Shown in pieces: positions 18,332 through 26,653 of a stretch of 64,000 nucleotides of DNA (the first letter of the stretch is position 1; the number at the start of each line of letters is the position of its first letter). The DNA comes from CAYRWR01 sp964428015 (GTDB lineage Bacteria; Spirochaetota; Brevinematia; Brevinematales; CAYRWR01). The notes beneath the pieces were generated by a model. The model did no database searches. It was not told the DNA's origin and was given only the letters and a program-made list of their open reading frames with translations. The position numbers and the translations under genes were made by a program. The stretch is taken from assembly GCA_964428015.1 (NCBI GenBank), contig CAYRWR010000002.1:1-64000 (forward strand), in the 5' to 3' direction.

Positions 18332-19537
18332 TTACTGCCGAAGCGCGTCCACCGGAGTCAGTTTCCTGGCATACTTCGCCGGTATCATGGCGGCAATAGC
18401 CGGAGTGATGATAGACAGTATCAATGTGGTGATGATATTTCCGATCTGTATTTTAGGCTTCACAATAAAGTCTATGGGAAAATCAGTGGTAGACATAGCA
18501 GAACTCAGATCCAGTCCATTCTGAGACATCAACAGGACCCAGACAGCCCCCACCAATGTCCCCAGTACTCCTCCAATCATACCCAGGATGCTGCCTTCCA
18601 GAGTGAAATTTATAAACAGATCGCTGTCTTTCATGCCCATGGCCTTGAGTGTGCCTATCTCATGCATCCTTTCAAAAATAGCCATCATCATAGTATTGAT
18701 CATGACAAAGGACGCCAGGAATAAGATTCCCATCACAAACAATGCGAAGAAATATTTGATCATCTCAAACATCTGGTAAAAAGTTCCCATCTGTTCTTTG
18801 AAACTCTGAGCCACAGTTCCCGGGGCCAGCAGAGGTTTTATCTTTTGTACCAGAGGGTCTGTCTGATCTATATCATGGGTATATACATAGAGGGCAGTAG
18901 TACCTTTCTGGATTTTCAGGAGTTTTTTAGCATCCTGAGCACCGACCATAAACACTTTTTTATCCATTCTGCCTACGTTAAAAGCCAGAATCCCTTTGAC
19001 CTGCAGTTTAATACCATTCAGACCGCCGCTGGCAGTCTGAGTAGCCAACAGGATTTCATCCCCCAGATTCGCGCCCAGGCTTTTAGCCAGTTCACGTCCC
19101 AGATAGAGACCGCTTTCCTCCAGTTTTCCATTGGTAAGTTTTGCCTGGAGACCCAGCTGGGTATGGAGGAGGTCAGTACCGATACCCATAGCCGCGGCTG
19201 AATTTTCACCCTTACCCAGGATCAGGCCGAATTGTATCCGCTCTTCCACCGCCTTAACCTCAGGCATAGCTTTAAGCAGAGGAATCAGTTCATCTGAATT
19301 GACCACAATTTCATCTACCGGTAAAAATCTCTCCCGCTTGATGTAGTTTTCCGTCACAATTCGGACATTACCGGTTTGGTTTTTAATATACCCGTAGGTA
19401 TAGGTCTGGATGATACCGCCAAACATACCGAAAGCCAGGGTACCTATCATAGCTCCGAAAAAGATGGAGAGAGCGGTTAGGAAGCTCCGCTTTTTATTCC
19501 TTTTAACATTTCTTAAAGCGAATTTAAACATGCTCAC
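18332..19537 (-). CDS. ABC transporter permease, LolC/LolE-MacB type (second permease)
   Basis: 401 residues with the MacB_PCD/FtsX layout: an N-terminal transmembrane helix after FALRNVKRNKKRSFLTALS, a periplasmic domain of ~200 residues, and three C-terminal helices (starting FFALFVMGILFLASF) with the cytoplasmic coupling segment ERMHEIGTLKAMGM. Such proteins pair with a LolD-like ATPase to release lipoproteins from, or extract lipids from, the inner membrane. Four bases separate it from the first permease, with which it probably forms a heterodimer. The cargo cannot be told from the sequence. Confidence 0.88.
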   Translation of the reverse strand: MSMFKFALRNVKRNKKRSFLTALSIFFGAMIGTLAFGMFGGIIQTYTYGYIKNQTGNVRIVTENYIKRERFLPVDEIVVNSDELIPLLKAMPEVKAVEERIQFGLILGKGENSAAAMGIGTDLLHTQLGLQAKLTNGKLEESGLYLGRELAKSLGANLGDEILLATQTASGGLNGIKLQVKGILAFNVGRMDKKVFMVGAQDAKKLLKIQKGTTALYVYTHDIDQTDPLVQKIKPLLAPGTVAQSFKEQMGTFYQMFEMIKYFFALFVMGILFLASFVMINTMMMAIFERMHEIGTLKAMGMKDSDLFINFTLEGSILGMIGGVLGTLVGAVWVLLMSQNGLDLSSAMSTTDFPIDFIVKPKIQIGNIITTLILSIITPAIAAMIPAKYARKLTPVDALRQ

Positions 19538-19541
19538 CTCC

Positions 19542-20762
19542 TTACTGTACCGTACGCAGACATTCTACTGGATGCATGCGTGTGGTTTTTTTGGCCGGGT
19601 AGAAGCTGGCCCCCATACTGGACAGGACACTGATGATAAAAGCCCCTGTAAAAGCAGAGATACTCCAGCCGGCATAGACCTTGCCCATGACTCTCCATCC
19701 CACATCCATACCGTTCATCATCTTGGTGATATCCATTCCCCAGATCACAAAGGGCAGGTTAAACAGGATGCCCAGTATCATCCCGGCAATGCCGCCGGCG
19801 ATGCCAATGATCATACCCTCAAACACAAACAGACGCTGAACATCTTTATCGGTCATGCCCAGGGCTTTTAAGGTACCAATCTCCCGGCGCTTTTCATAGA
19901 CGCTCATCAGCATAGTGTTGATGATCCCCACCAGAGCAATGATGATGATAAACAGGATAAAAATATTGGTGAATTTACTCTTCATCCTGGATATCGCCAC
20001 TGATTCCCTGGACAGATCGTACCAGTTTTCCAGCTTGACGGAACTGTCCAGGACTTTTTTGATCCTGGGTTCGGTGAAACGGTAAAGATTGAAGTCTTTG
20101 GTCTTTACCGCGATATCGCTGACCCCTTTAATATTGAGGGCCTGCTGGAGCTCATCCAGCCGGAGGATTACTGAAGCATTATTGAACTGAGGGTCCGGGG
20201 CGGACATAATACCTGAGATAACTTTTTCCAGAGACACAATACCCTCATCTTTATTGCGGAAAGTGACATTAATAGTGTCGCCCAGACTTAAACCCAGGTC
20301 TTTGGCCAGACTCATGCCGATCACCGCTCCGTCCGGTTCCAGAGTACCCTCGGTGAAGAATTCCTCCAGATTGTAGACATTGGTATCCTGAGCCAGGTCT
20401 ATACCCACCGCGATCACAGGCAGAACTTCACTGTAATTATCCGCTTCAGCCAGTATTCGTACCCGGGGAGCGGTTCCGGTCACAAAGTCCAGCTTCTGTA
20501 ATTTTTCCATGATCGGTTGCGGATTGAGAATTAAGTTGGATACAATATAGGGCTGGTCCTCGTCAAATCTGACGTTATGGATCTTGAAATGACCCGTATC
20601 AAAATCGATAATGTTTTTAAAACTGGTGTCATCAAAACCCTTTAACAGGCAGGACATCCAGATATACATAGCTACCCCGAATGCCAGCACCGTAAAGGTG
20701 AGAATGGTTCGGCGTTTAGCCCTGAGTATATTCTGCAGGGCTAACTGAAAAAGAAACTTCAT
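19542..20762 (-). CDS. ABC transporter permease, LolC/LolE-MacB type (first permease)
   Basis: 406 residues. It begins MKFLFQLALQNILRAKRRTI followed by a transmembrane helix, a periplasmic domain (~50-275), then three helices and the coupling motif EKRREIGTLKALGMTDKDV near 290-310. It is related to, but clearly distinct from, the downstream permease, suggesting a LolCE-style heterodimer. It lies 12 nt after the ATPase gene. Confidence 0.88.
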   Translation of the reverse strand: MKFLFQLALQNILRAKRRTILTFTVLAFGVAMYIWMSCLLKGFDDTSFKNIIDFDTGHFKIHNVRFDEDQPYIVSNLILNPQPIMEKLQKLDFVTGTAPRVRILAEADNYSEVLPVIAVGIDLAQDTNVYNLEEFFTEGTLEPDGAVIGMSLAKDLGLSLGDTINVTFRNKDEGIVSLEKVISGIMSAPDPQFNNASVILRLDELQQALNIKGVSDIAVKTKDFNLYRFTEPRIKKVLDSSVKLENWYDLSRESVAISRMKSKFTNIFILFIIIIALVGIINTMLMSVYEKRREIGTLKALGMTDKDVQRLFVFEGMIIGIAGGIAGMILGILFNLPFVIWGMDITKMMNGMDVGWRVMGKVYAGWSISAFTGAFIISVLSSMGASFYPAKKTTRMHPVECLRTVQ

Positions 20763-20774
20763 GCTGCCCTCCTG

Positions 20775-21446
20775 TTAATTTTTAATACGGCCGTCACGTA
20801 TATTCACAATACGTTTAGCGTGGTCCATGATGAGCTTGTCATGGGTGGAAAAGACAAAGGTTACCCCCTGCTTTTTATTCATGGCTTTCATGATATCCAC
20901 AATCCCCTCACCGGTAACTGAGTCCAGGTTAGCGGTAGGTTCATCAGCCAGGACCAGCTTGGGATTTTTGACCAGAGCCCGGGCAATAGACACTCTCTGC
21001 TGCTGACCGCCGGACAGTTCCAGGGGCATGCGTTTTTCCAGCCCTTCCAGACCTACTGCTTTGAGCAGGTCCATTACTTTATCCTTCATTTCCTGTTCGG
21101 TATGCTTCTTGAGGATTTTAAGAGGGAGCTCCACATTTTCATACACATTCAGGACCGGAATGAGATTATAGGTCTGAAAAATAAATCCAAAGTATTCCCG
21201 GCGATAAGCTGCCAGTTCATTGGAAGTTTTTCCAGATAGGTCTTCCCCGTCCAGAATGAGCTGGCCGTTATCCACTCCATCCAGACAACCGATGAGATTG
21301 AGAAGAGTGGTTTTTCCTGAACCGGAAGGGCCGGCTAGAGCGGTAAACTCCCCTTTTTCGATCTCCAGATTTATATCATACAGAGCCTGGAAATCCACCA
21401 GCCCGGTGTGATAAGTCTTATTTACATTCTTGATCTGGAATAACAT
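20775..21446 (-). CDS. ABC transporter ATPase, LolD/MacB type
   Basis: 223 residues with all ABC motifs: Walker A GPSGSGKTT (near residue 39), Q-loop FIFQTYNLIP, signature LSGGQQQRVSIARAL, Walker B LVLADEPTANLD and the switch His in STHD. It drives the two FtsX-type permeases encoded directly downstream. The operon order is LolA-like, beta-barrel, ATPase, permease, permease. Confidence 0.93.
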   Translation of the reverse strand: MLFQIKNVNKTYHTGLVDFQALYDINLEIEKGEFTALAGPSGSGKTTLLNLIGCLDGVDNGQLILDGEDLSGKTSNELAAYRREYFGFIFQTYNLIPVLNVYENVELPLKILKKHTEQEMKDKVMDLLKAVGLEGLEKRMPLELSGGQQQRVSIARALVKNPKLVLADEPTANLDSVTGEGIVDIMKAMNKKQGVTFVFSTHDKLIMDHAKRIVNIRDGRIKN

Positions 21447-21464
21447 CTCTACCTCCTATGTCTT

Positions 21465-22514
21465 TTATAATTTCACTTCGGCCCTGAGTACCAGATTGAA
21501 AAGGCCGTTTTTATCCATAGAAAATTCCGAATTACCTTTACCGGTCAGGATTGTCACCAAAGTAGTAAGGGTGAAACCATTGGCGATCGTCACAGCTGCC
21601 GAAGGTATCAGAGCTATGCTGCCGTCCACCAGATTGTAGAACTGGTTCAGTGATATCGATACAAACTCACTGGCAATCACATTGATATTCATGTAAAGGT
21701 AGGTGTGTGCCTGGAAGAATCGGTCATCTGTCACTGTATTAACATACTCTGAAGATGAAGACACGCCCCGGTCGGTGTAGTATGCCATCAGATTCCATAT
21801 CAGGTGTCCTTCAAAAAAGCTGTAATCCATACCGGCAGATAATTCATGGAAGGTGTCTGCACCCCAGTCACTGAAATGGAAGGCATATGCCGCATTGATA
21901 CCAACTCCCAGATCCCCCTTAAAATATGCCCCCGCCAGATTATGATTCCAGGACTTCCGGTTATACACCAGGCCGGTATCAAAACCACCCAGGTGAAGCT
22001 TGACAGCCCCCCCGGCACCGCTATTGCTCAGCGCGGGATCAGGCCTGACATAGATCACTCCGCCAGAGAGGTCAGACAGTACATAATCCCAGGCCAGGGC
22101 CGCCACACCTTGCTTGTCATACTGCAGGTCTTTGGTATTGATGCTTTTATCCATTTCAAAGGGGTTGAACAGGCCGATATTACCCAAGCTAATGTAAGTC
22201 TTTCCCAGTGTGATATCCCCGGCGGGAGTATAGTAACGGGCAAAAGCACGGATAACATCGAAGCGGGTTGAACCTAAAAAGTTGGTAAGTACCCCCTGAT
22301 TCAGCCAAACCCGGGCATCCGCGTAGAAGCGCCAGGCGTCTGTACGTCTTTCCAGGATCAGTCGTGACTCCAGACTATTGTTAAAGAGCACTTCCTGATT
22401 GGTAGTATAGGTAAAGTACATATCATCCCGGAAAGCCCCGGATACTTTTAGTTCAGGGTAGGACCTAGCCAGGAACACCGCTAAAAACAGAAAAATTAGT
22501 CCTGTTTTTTTCAT
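21465..22514 (-). CDS. Outer-membrane beta-barrel-like protein of the Lol-like operon
   Basis: 349 residues with a signal peptide (MKKTGLIFLFLAVFLARSYP) and a mature part made of alternating amphipathic strands rich in Tyr, Phe and Gly (AFRDDMYFTYTT; WRFYADARVWL; HLIWNLMAYYTDRG; LVLRAEVKL at the C terminus). This is the pattern of a porin-like barrel of about 14-16 strands. No named family is recognised. Its place between a LolA-like protein and the ABC genes suggests an outer-membrane terminus or partner for the exported cargo. Confidence 0.75.
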   Translation of the reverse strand: MKKTGLIFLFLAVFLARSYPELKVSGAFRDDMYFTYTTNQEVLFNNSLESRLILERRTDAWRFYADARVWLNQGVLTNFLGSTRFDVIRAFARYYTPAGDITLGKTYISLGNIGLFNPFEMDKSINTKDLQYDKQGVAALAWDYVLSDLSGGVIYVRPDPALSNSGAGGAVKLHLGGFDTGLVYNRKSWNHNLAGAYFKGDLGVGINAAYAFHFSDWGADTFHELSAGMDYSFFEGHLIWNLMAYYTDRGVSSSSEYVNTVTDDRFFQAHTYLYMNINVIASEFVSISLNQFYNLVDGSIALIPSAAVTIANGFTLTTLVTILTGKGNSEFSMDKNGLFNLVLRAEVKL

Positions 22515-22523
22515 CCTGCTCCC

Positions 22524-23252
22524 CTATCTCTTCAGGTTTTGTTTGGAAAAGGTTGCCGAAGGTATAGAGACATTCACCTCATATTTATCAAATTTGATGA
22601 TAGTCTCACTATCCTTTTTTCTTTTATCCTGAATACCAACCAGTGAAGGAATCCAGGCCCCTCCGATCTGACGGAACTGGTCCTGCCACATTACCTTGAT
22701 CAGCCTGCCCCCCCGGGCATACATGTTGGCCAGGACGATGATATAACGGCTCTGGTCCACAAAGACTTCTTCTTTGGCATAAGTAGCACTATCCTTTTTG
22801 GCATCCAGGATCACTTTATAACAGTCAATGCCCCTGACATTGGTGGATTCACCCAGGGTTGTAGTGTAGAGTTGATCCAGACTTTCATCTTCCAGCATAT
22901 CTTCATAGGACAGGTCGGATCCCATCATCCCCTGCCGCAGCATATTCCCGGAGAGTTTGAGGGTATCGTCAGCGTCCGGAAAATAGATCCACATTTCATT
23001 GCCGATTTTGAGATACTTGACTCCCTGATCTTCAGGATTGGTGAATTCCATAAAAGATTTCTGGCCTTCTTTCTGGCTGCTTCCGGAGAATACCTTGATC
23101 AATTTTTTGTTACCCCTGTTGATAGTCATGGTAGCCTGAAAGCGCTGGGTATTAAAAATCTGATTATCATCGACCTTCTGGATAATCTCCCGGCCGGTCA
23201 GGCTGAATCCTATCACAGGCATCATTACTAATAACAACCACTTTTTCATCAC
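22524..23252 (-). CDS. LolA-like outer-membrane lipoprotein-sorting protein
   Basis: 242 residues with a signal peptide (KKWLLLVMMPVIGFSLTG). The mature protein follows the LolA_like family commonly annotated 'outer membrane lipoprotein-sorting protein': FQATMTINRGNKK, YLKIGNEMWIYFPD, DLSYEDMLED, GIDCYKVILDA. The fold is an open half-barrel that carries an acyl chain across the periplasm. First gene of the operon, with ribosome site AGGAGAG and a consensus promoter and operator upstream. Confidence 0.85.
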   Translation of the reverse strand: MMKKWLLLVMMPVIGFSLTGREIIQKVDDNQIFNTQRFQATMTINRGNKKLIKVFSGSSQKEGQKSFMEFTNPEDQGVKYLKIGNEMWIYFPDADDTLKLSGNMLRQGMMGSDLSYEDMLEDESLDQLYTTTLGESTNVRGIDCYKVILDAKKDSATYAKEEVFVDQSRYIIVLANMYARGGRLIKVMWQDQFRQIGGAWIPSLVGIQDKRKKDSETIIKFDKYEVNVSIPSATFSKQNLKR

Positions 23253-23293
23253 ACTCTCCTTTATCTTATTTGAGCTGGAATGTTTTGAAGCAT

Positions 23294-23311
23294 TATGACC
23301 ACCTGGTCATA
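23294..23311. promoter_or_regulatory. Perfect palindromic operator at the Lol-like operon start
   Basis: TATGACCA, 2-nt spacer, TGGTCATA: an 8+2+8 perfect inverted repeat placed 8 nt past the -10 of the operon promoter, thus over the presumed transcription start. Size and position suit a dimeric repressor of the TetR type, but no TetR gene is in the window. Confidence 0.6.
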
Positions 23312-23319
23312 GACAACTA

Positions 23320-23348
23320 ACTATACCACAGGCAATTTTTTGTGTCAA
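23320..23348 (-). promoter_or_regulatory. Promoter of the Lol-like operon
   Basis: On the minus strand: -35 TTGACA (23343-23348), 17-nt spacer, -10 TATAGT (23320-23325). Near-consensus; followed immediately by the 8+2+8 palindrome. Confidence 0.8.
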
Positions 23349-23399
23349 GCCAAAACACCGGAAATATTTTGATTTTTTGAGTATATTGCTTATATGAAA

Positions 23400-23429
23400 A
23401 AAGAGGGTGTCTGTCACGACACCCTCTTT
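23400..23429 (-). terminator. Rho-independent terminator after the CBM25 lipoprotein gene
   Basis: Perfect 12-bp stem AAAGAGGGTGTC/GACACCCTCTTT with a 6-nt loop, followed on the minus strand by a T-rich tail. It separates the lipoprotein gene from the promoter of the Lol-like operon. Confidence 0.85.
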
Positions 23430-23444
23430 GAAAATCTGTTTTTT

Positions 23445-24608
23445 TTAATACTGAGAATAATCTACCTTAAAATGCCAGTCTTTACCGTAGTTATTTTCCC
23501 AGTTACGATTAGTATCAAAAAAGGCCATATCGATCACAGAAATATCTTCCGATACCTGGACATAGGCGGTATTATACCCCAGCCACATACCCTGATAGGT
23601 CATACGGTACATCTTGGTATCCTGAACCGCCTGCCAGCCGTTTATCCCATAGTGCATAAAGGTAGATTCCCCCAGGGTACCATTGGCGTAACTGACACTT
23701 ACCCCCCTCAGTCCGTTGTACACGGAGTTGGGGGTTACTGTCACCAGTGGTTTAATGGGAATATGGTAGTCAGAGCCATTATTATTATCCCAGATGCCGT
23801 TGCCATAGAAGACAAAATCCAGATAATCAGCATAAGACTGAACTTCAAAAGTAATAGTACCATAGTTGGCTGGGTAGTAATAGTCGGTATTGGTGATCCA
23901 GCGCATGGACTGGTTGGTCACATTCTGCCAGTTATTGAACCCGTAGTGAAACAGCATGGATGGCCCTACTGCGGGTCCGGCATAGTTAAAGTAGATCCAA
24001 CCCACAAAAGGTTCATTGCTGCCTTCATGGGTATAATAATGATAGTTGCCGGAAAAACTGTAGGAAAAGATATAATTAAATACATCCACACGGTAAGGCC
24101 GGTTGTCTTTTTCCATATAGACTGTTCCATCCTGACCAATGATTTTGTAATATATCTTGTCTGAGGCATCAACCGGCACATCTATCAAACCCCGGTAGAT
24201 GGTAGTACCGTTATTGGAAAGCATCAGGATCCGGTTCATACTTTGTGGTGTATATCCCCAGGCCAGACTGAAAGTGGCATTACTCTGTGCTCCATAAATG
24301 CTGGCATTGAACAGCAACTTCTGTCCCCGTACGGCTCTTTTATCGTTCAAAGGGCCATAGGCATAGGCGTATACATTGATGGAGGAATTGTCAGAAATTG
24401 TTGCTCCTTTACTTTCCAGGTCGATCAGGCCGAGGAGACGCAGTTCTTCCAGAGGCAGACTCTGGATGGAAGTATCCACAGCAGGATCTCCGGTGAGGCG
24501 GACTTCCAGATCTGTGACCCCGGATAGACTGCTTTGCTCACTGGAGAGGCTGCATGCCCCCAGTAATGCACTGATAATTAAAACTCCGATTACACTTTTC
24601 TTTGCCAT
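23445..24608 (-). CDS. Starch/glycogen-binding lipoprotein with CBM25-type domains
   Basis: The ATG at 24608 has AAGGAGG 6 nt upstream and gives 387 residues; the upstream in-frame start adds an implausible leader. Lipobox LLGAC puts the lipidated Cys near residue 19. The N-terminal part (~30-185) is Ig/beta-like. Two C-terminal repeats resemble CBM25: FHYGFNNWQNV with WDNNNGSDYH (~190-290), and MHYGINGWQAV with WENNYGKDWHFKV (~295-387). CBM25 modules bind alpha-glucans. It is divergent from treZ, suggesting capture of starch or glycogen at the cell surface. No catalytic domain is visible. Confidence 0.8.
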   Translation of the reverse strand: MAKKSVIGVLIISALLGACSLSSEQSSLSGVTDLEVRLTGDPAVDTSIQSLPLEELRLLGLIDLESKGATISDNSSINVYAYAYGPLNDKRAVRGQKLLFNASIYGAQSNATFSLAWGYTPQSMNRILMLSNNGTTIYRGLIDVPVDASDKIYYKIIGQDGTVYMEKDNRPYRVDVFNYIFSYSFSGNYHYYTHEGSNEPFVGWIYFNYAGPAVGPSMLFHYGFNNWQNVTNQSMRWITNTDYYYPANYGTITFEVQSYADYLDFVFYGNGIWDNNNGSDYHIPIKPLVTVTPNSVYNGLRGVSVSYANGTLGESTFMHYGINGWQAVQDTKMYRMTYQGMWLGYNTAYVQVSEDISVIDMAFFDTNRNWENNYGKDWHFKVDYSQY

Positions 24609-24622
24609 ATTATGCCTCCTTG

Positions 24623-24639
24623 TGCACCATATTGGTGCA
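24623..24639. promoter_or_regulatory. Inverted repeat in the leader of the CBM25 lipoprotein gene
   Basis: TGCACCA-TAT-TGGTGCA, a perfect 7+3+7 inverted repeat between the promoter and the ribosome site of the lipoprotein gene. Possible operator, or an RNA hairpin close to the Shine-Dalgarno sequence. Confidence 0.5.
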
Positions 24640-24662
24640 TATCGCATTATTTATGTAAATAT

Positions 24663-24691
24663 AGTGTAAGCGGTTTTAGGCAATATGTCAA
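24663..24691 (-). promoter_or_regulatory. Promoter of the CBM25 lipoprotein gene
   Basis: On the minus strand: -35 TTGACA (24686-24691), 17-nt spacer, -10 TACACT (24663-24668). Confidence 0.7.
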
Positions 24692-24771
24692 ATAAAAATG
24701 CGTATTATTGCATTCTGCACTTTTTTAGTGATGTATGCTGGACACTGTACAAACGGTGCGCGGAACTGCTT

Positions 24772-24800
24772 TTGTACAATCCTGTGTTTTGTGTTATAAT
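24772..24800 (+). promoter_or_regulatory. Promoter of treZY
   Basis: -35 TTGTAC (24772-24777), 17-nt spacer, -10 TATAAT (24795-24800). Transcription would begin about 22 nt ahead of the TTG start of treZ. Confidence 0.75.
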
Positions 24801-24829
24801 GAAAATATTTTATAAAAAGGGAGAGTCTA

Positions 24830-26653
24830 TTGCGGACAGGCGTCTGGATTAATGAGCAGGGCAACACTGAGTTTAGAGTATGGGCTCCCCGGCCGCGGGA
24901 AATCCGGCTGACAGATGCCGCCGGTAAAATACTCTCTCCATTGAATGAGGAAAAATCGGGATATCTCTATGCCCAGCTACCCGGGAATCAAACCGGACTC
25001 AAGTATTTCTACCAGGTGGATGGGTTAAATACCCCTGACCCCGCCTCATGCTTTCAACCCGAAGGGGTTCATGGCCCATCTCAAATCGTTGACACTACCT
25101 ATCCCTGGACAGACCAGGACTGGCAGATACCTTCTCTCAAAGATCAGGTTTTCTATGAATTACACCCTGGTACCTTTACCGCCCAGGCCGATCTGGAGTC
25201 CATTATCCCTCGACTCCCCTATCTCCAAGAATTGGGTATCACGACCCTGGAGCTGATGCCTCTGGCCCAGTTCCCGGGCGCACGTAATTGGGGATATGAC
25301 GGGGTATACCCCTATGCGGTACAGAATAGCTATGGAGGGCCACGGGCACTGCAGCAGCTGGTCAATGCCTGTCACAACACAGGCCTGGCCGTGGTATTGG
25401 ATGTAGTCTATAACCATCTGGGGCCGGAAGGAAATTACCTGTCCCGCTTCGGCCCTTATTTTACTGACCGCTATCACACCCCCTGGGGGCCGGCTGTGAA
25501 TCTGGACGGCCCCGGCAGCGACCCGGTACGCGAATACCTCCTCCAAAATGCACTGCACTGGATACGGGATTTTCATATCGATGGACTCCGTCTGGATGCT
25601 GTTCATGCTATATTTGATTTTTCTGCACGTCATATACTGACTGAGCTCTCTGACACTGTGGCCGCGTATAATCAGACTTCGGGGTGTGAGCATTTCCTGA
25701 TCGCGGAATCAGATCTGAATGACCCCAAAATCATCCAGAATCCGCCTGCCGGATACGGCATTCAAGCCCAATGGCTGGACGGCTGGCATCACTGTGTACA
25801 TACCCTGCTCACCGGGGAAGATAAAGGATACTATTCTGATTTCGGGGATATTCGGCAGCTGGAAAAATCCTATAACCGCAATTACGTATTTGACGGCATT
25901 TATTCCCCGCACAGAGACAGAAGATTCGGAGCCGACGGTAGTGACATTAATGGGGATCATTTTGTGATTTTTACCCAAAACCATGACCATATCGGCAACC
26001 GCCCTTTTGGAGAAAGACTGTCTACACTGGCGGGATTCGAGGCAGCTAAACTGGCAGCCGGGGCCATGATTTTGTCTCCCTTTATCCCCCTTATATTTAT
26101 GGGTGAAGAATTCATGTCAGATACTCCATTTCTGTATTTTGTGGACCATGGCGATACAGACCTGCTCCAGGCTATACGTGAGGGCAGAAAACAGGAATTC
26201 GCCGGTATAATGTCAGACCATTCTCCACCCGACCCTGATCTTTTTTCCACCTGGCAAACCAGTGTGTTAGACTGGGAGATTATACATAAACCTCAACATG
26301 ATACTATGCTTCGCTGGTACAAAACCCTTTTAGCATTACGCCGCAGTTGGCCCCAGGAGATCTGGTGCAGTCATGATCACTTTCAGGCCCGCACTGTGGA
26401 TGAATCCGCAGGCTTATGCCTCCTGCACACAATGAAGAATCGCAGATTATTGGCGTTTCTTAATTTTTCAAAAACTTCATTTGAAACAGCCTGCCATGAA
26501 CCGGGAGATTGGATTTTAATATTAGATAGCTCTTCTCCGGAGTGGCTGGGGTCAGAATTGCTCCAGTCGCATTCCTGGGATGGCATCTCCCCTCTCATCA
26601 TTCCCGGTTTTAGTCTTGCAATATATGAAGAAAAAGGCTACAATCAGGTATGA
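24830..26653 (+). CDS. treZ: Malto-oligosyltrehalose trehalohydrolase
   Basis: GH13 enzyme that releases trehalose from the maltooligosyl-trehalose made by TreY. 607 residues, normal length, from TTG 24830 with AAGGGAGAG upstream. An N-terminal CBM48-like domain (VWINEQGNTEFRVWAPRPRE) precedes the barrel. Catalytic regions: DVVYNH (I), GLRLDAVHAI (II, nucleophile Asp), LIAESDLND (III, acid/base Glu) and FTQNHDHIGN (IV). It overlaps treY by ATGA. Confidence 0.95.
   Translation: MRTGVWINEQGNTEFRVWAPRPREIRLTDAAGKILSPLNEEKSGYLYAQLPGNQTGLKYFYQVDGLNTPDPASCFQPEGVHGPSQIVDTTYPWTDQDWQIPSLKDQVFYELHPGTFTAQADLESIIPRLPYLQELGITTLELMPLAQFPGARNWGYDGVYPYAVQNSYGGPRALQQLVNACHNTGLAVVLDVVYNHLGPEGNYLSRFGPYFTDRYHTPWGPAVNLDGPGSDPVREYLLQNALHWIRDFHIDGLRLDAVHAIFDFSARHILTELSDTVAAYNQTSGCEHFLIAESDLNDPKIIQNPPAGYGIQAQWLDGWHHCVHTLLTGEDKGYYSDFGDIRQLEKSYNRNYVFDGIYSPHRDRRFGADGSDINGDHFVIFTQNHDHIGNRPFGERLSTLAGFEAAKLAAGAMILSPFIPLIFMGEEFMSDTPFLYFVDHGDTDLLQAIREGRKQEFAGIMSDHSPPDPDLFSTWQTSVLDWEIIHKPQHDTMLRWYKTLLALRRSWPQEIWCSHDHFQARTVDESAGLCLLHTMKNRRLLAFLNFSKTSFETACHEPGDWILILDSSSPEWLGSELLQSHSWDGISPLIIPGFSLAIYEEKGYNQV

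Noticed and set aside
23394..24164. 256-codon plus-strand open frame opposite the CBM25 lipoprotein
   Set aside because: Starts within the terminator and mirrors the coding frame of the lipoprotein, whose lipobox, ribosome site and promoter are convincing.
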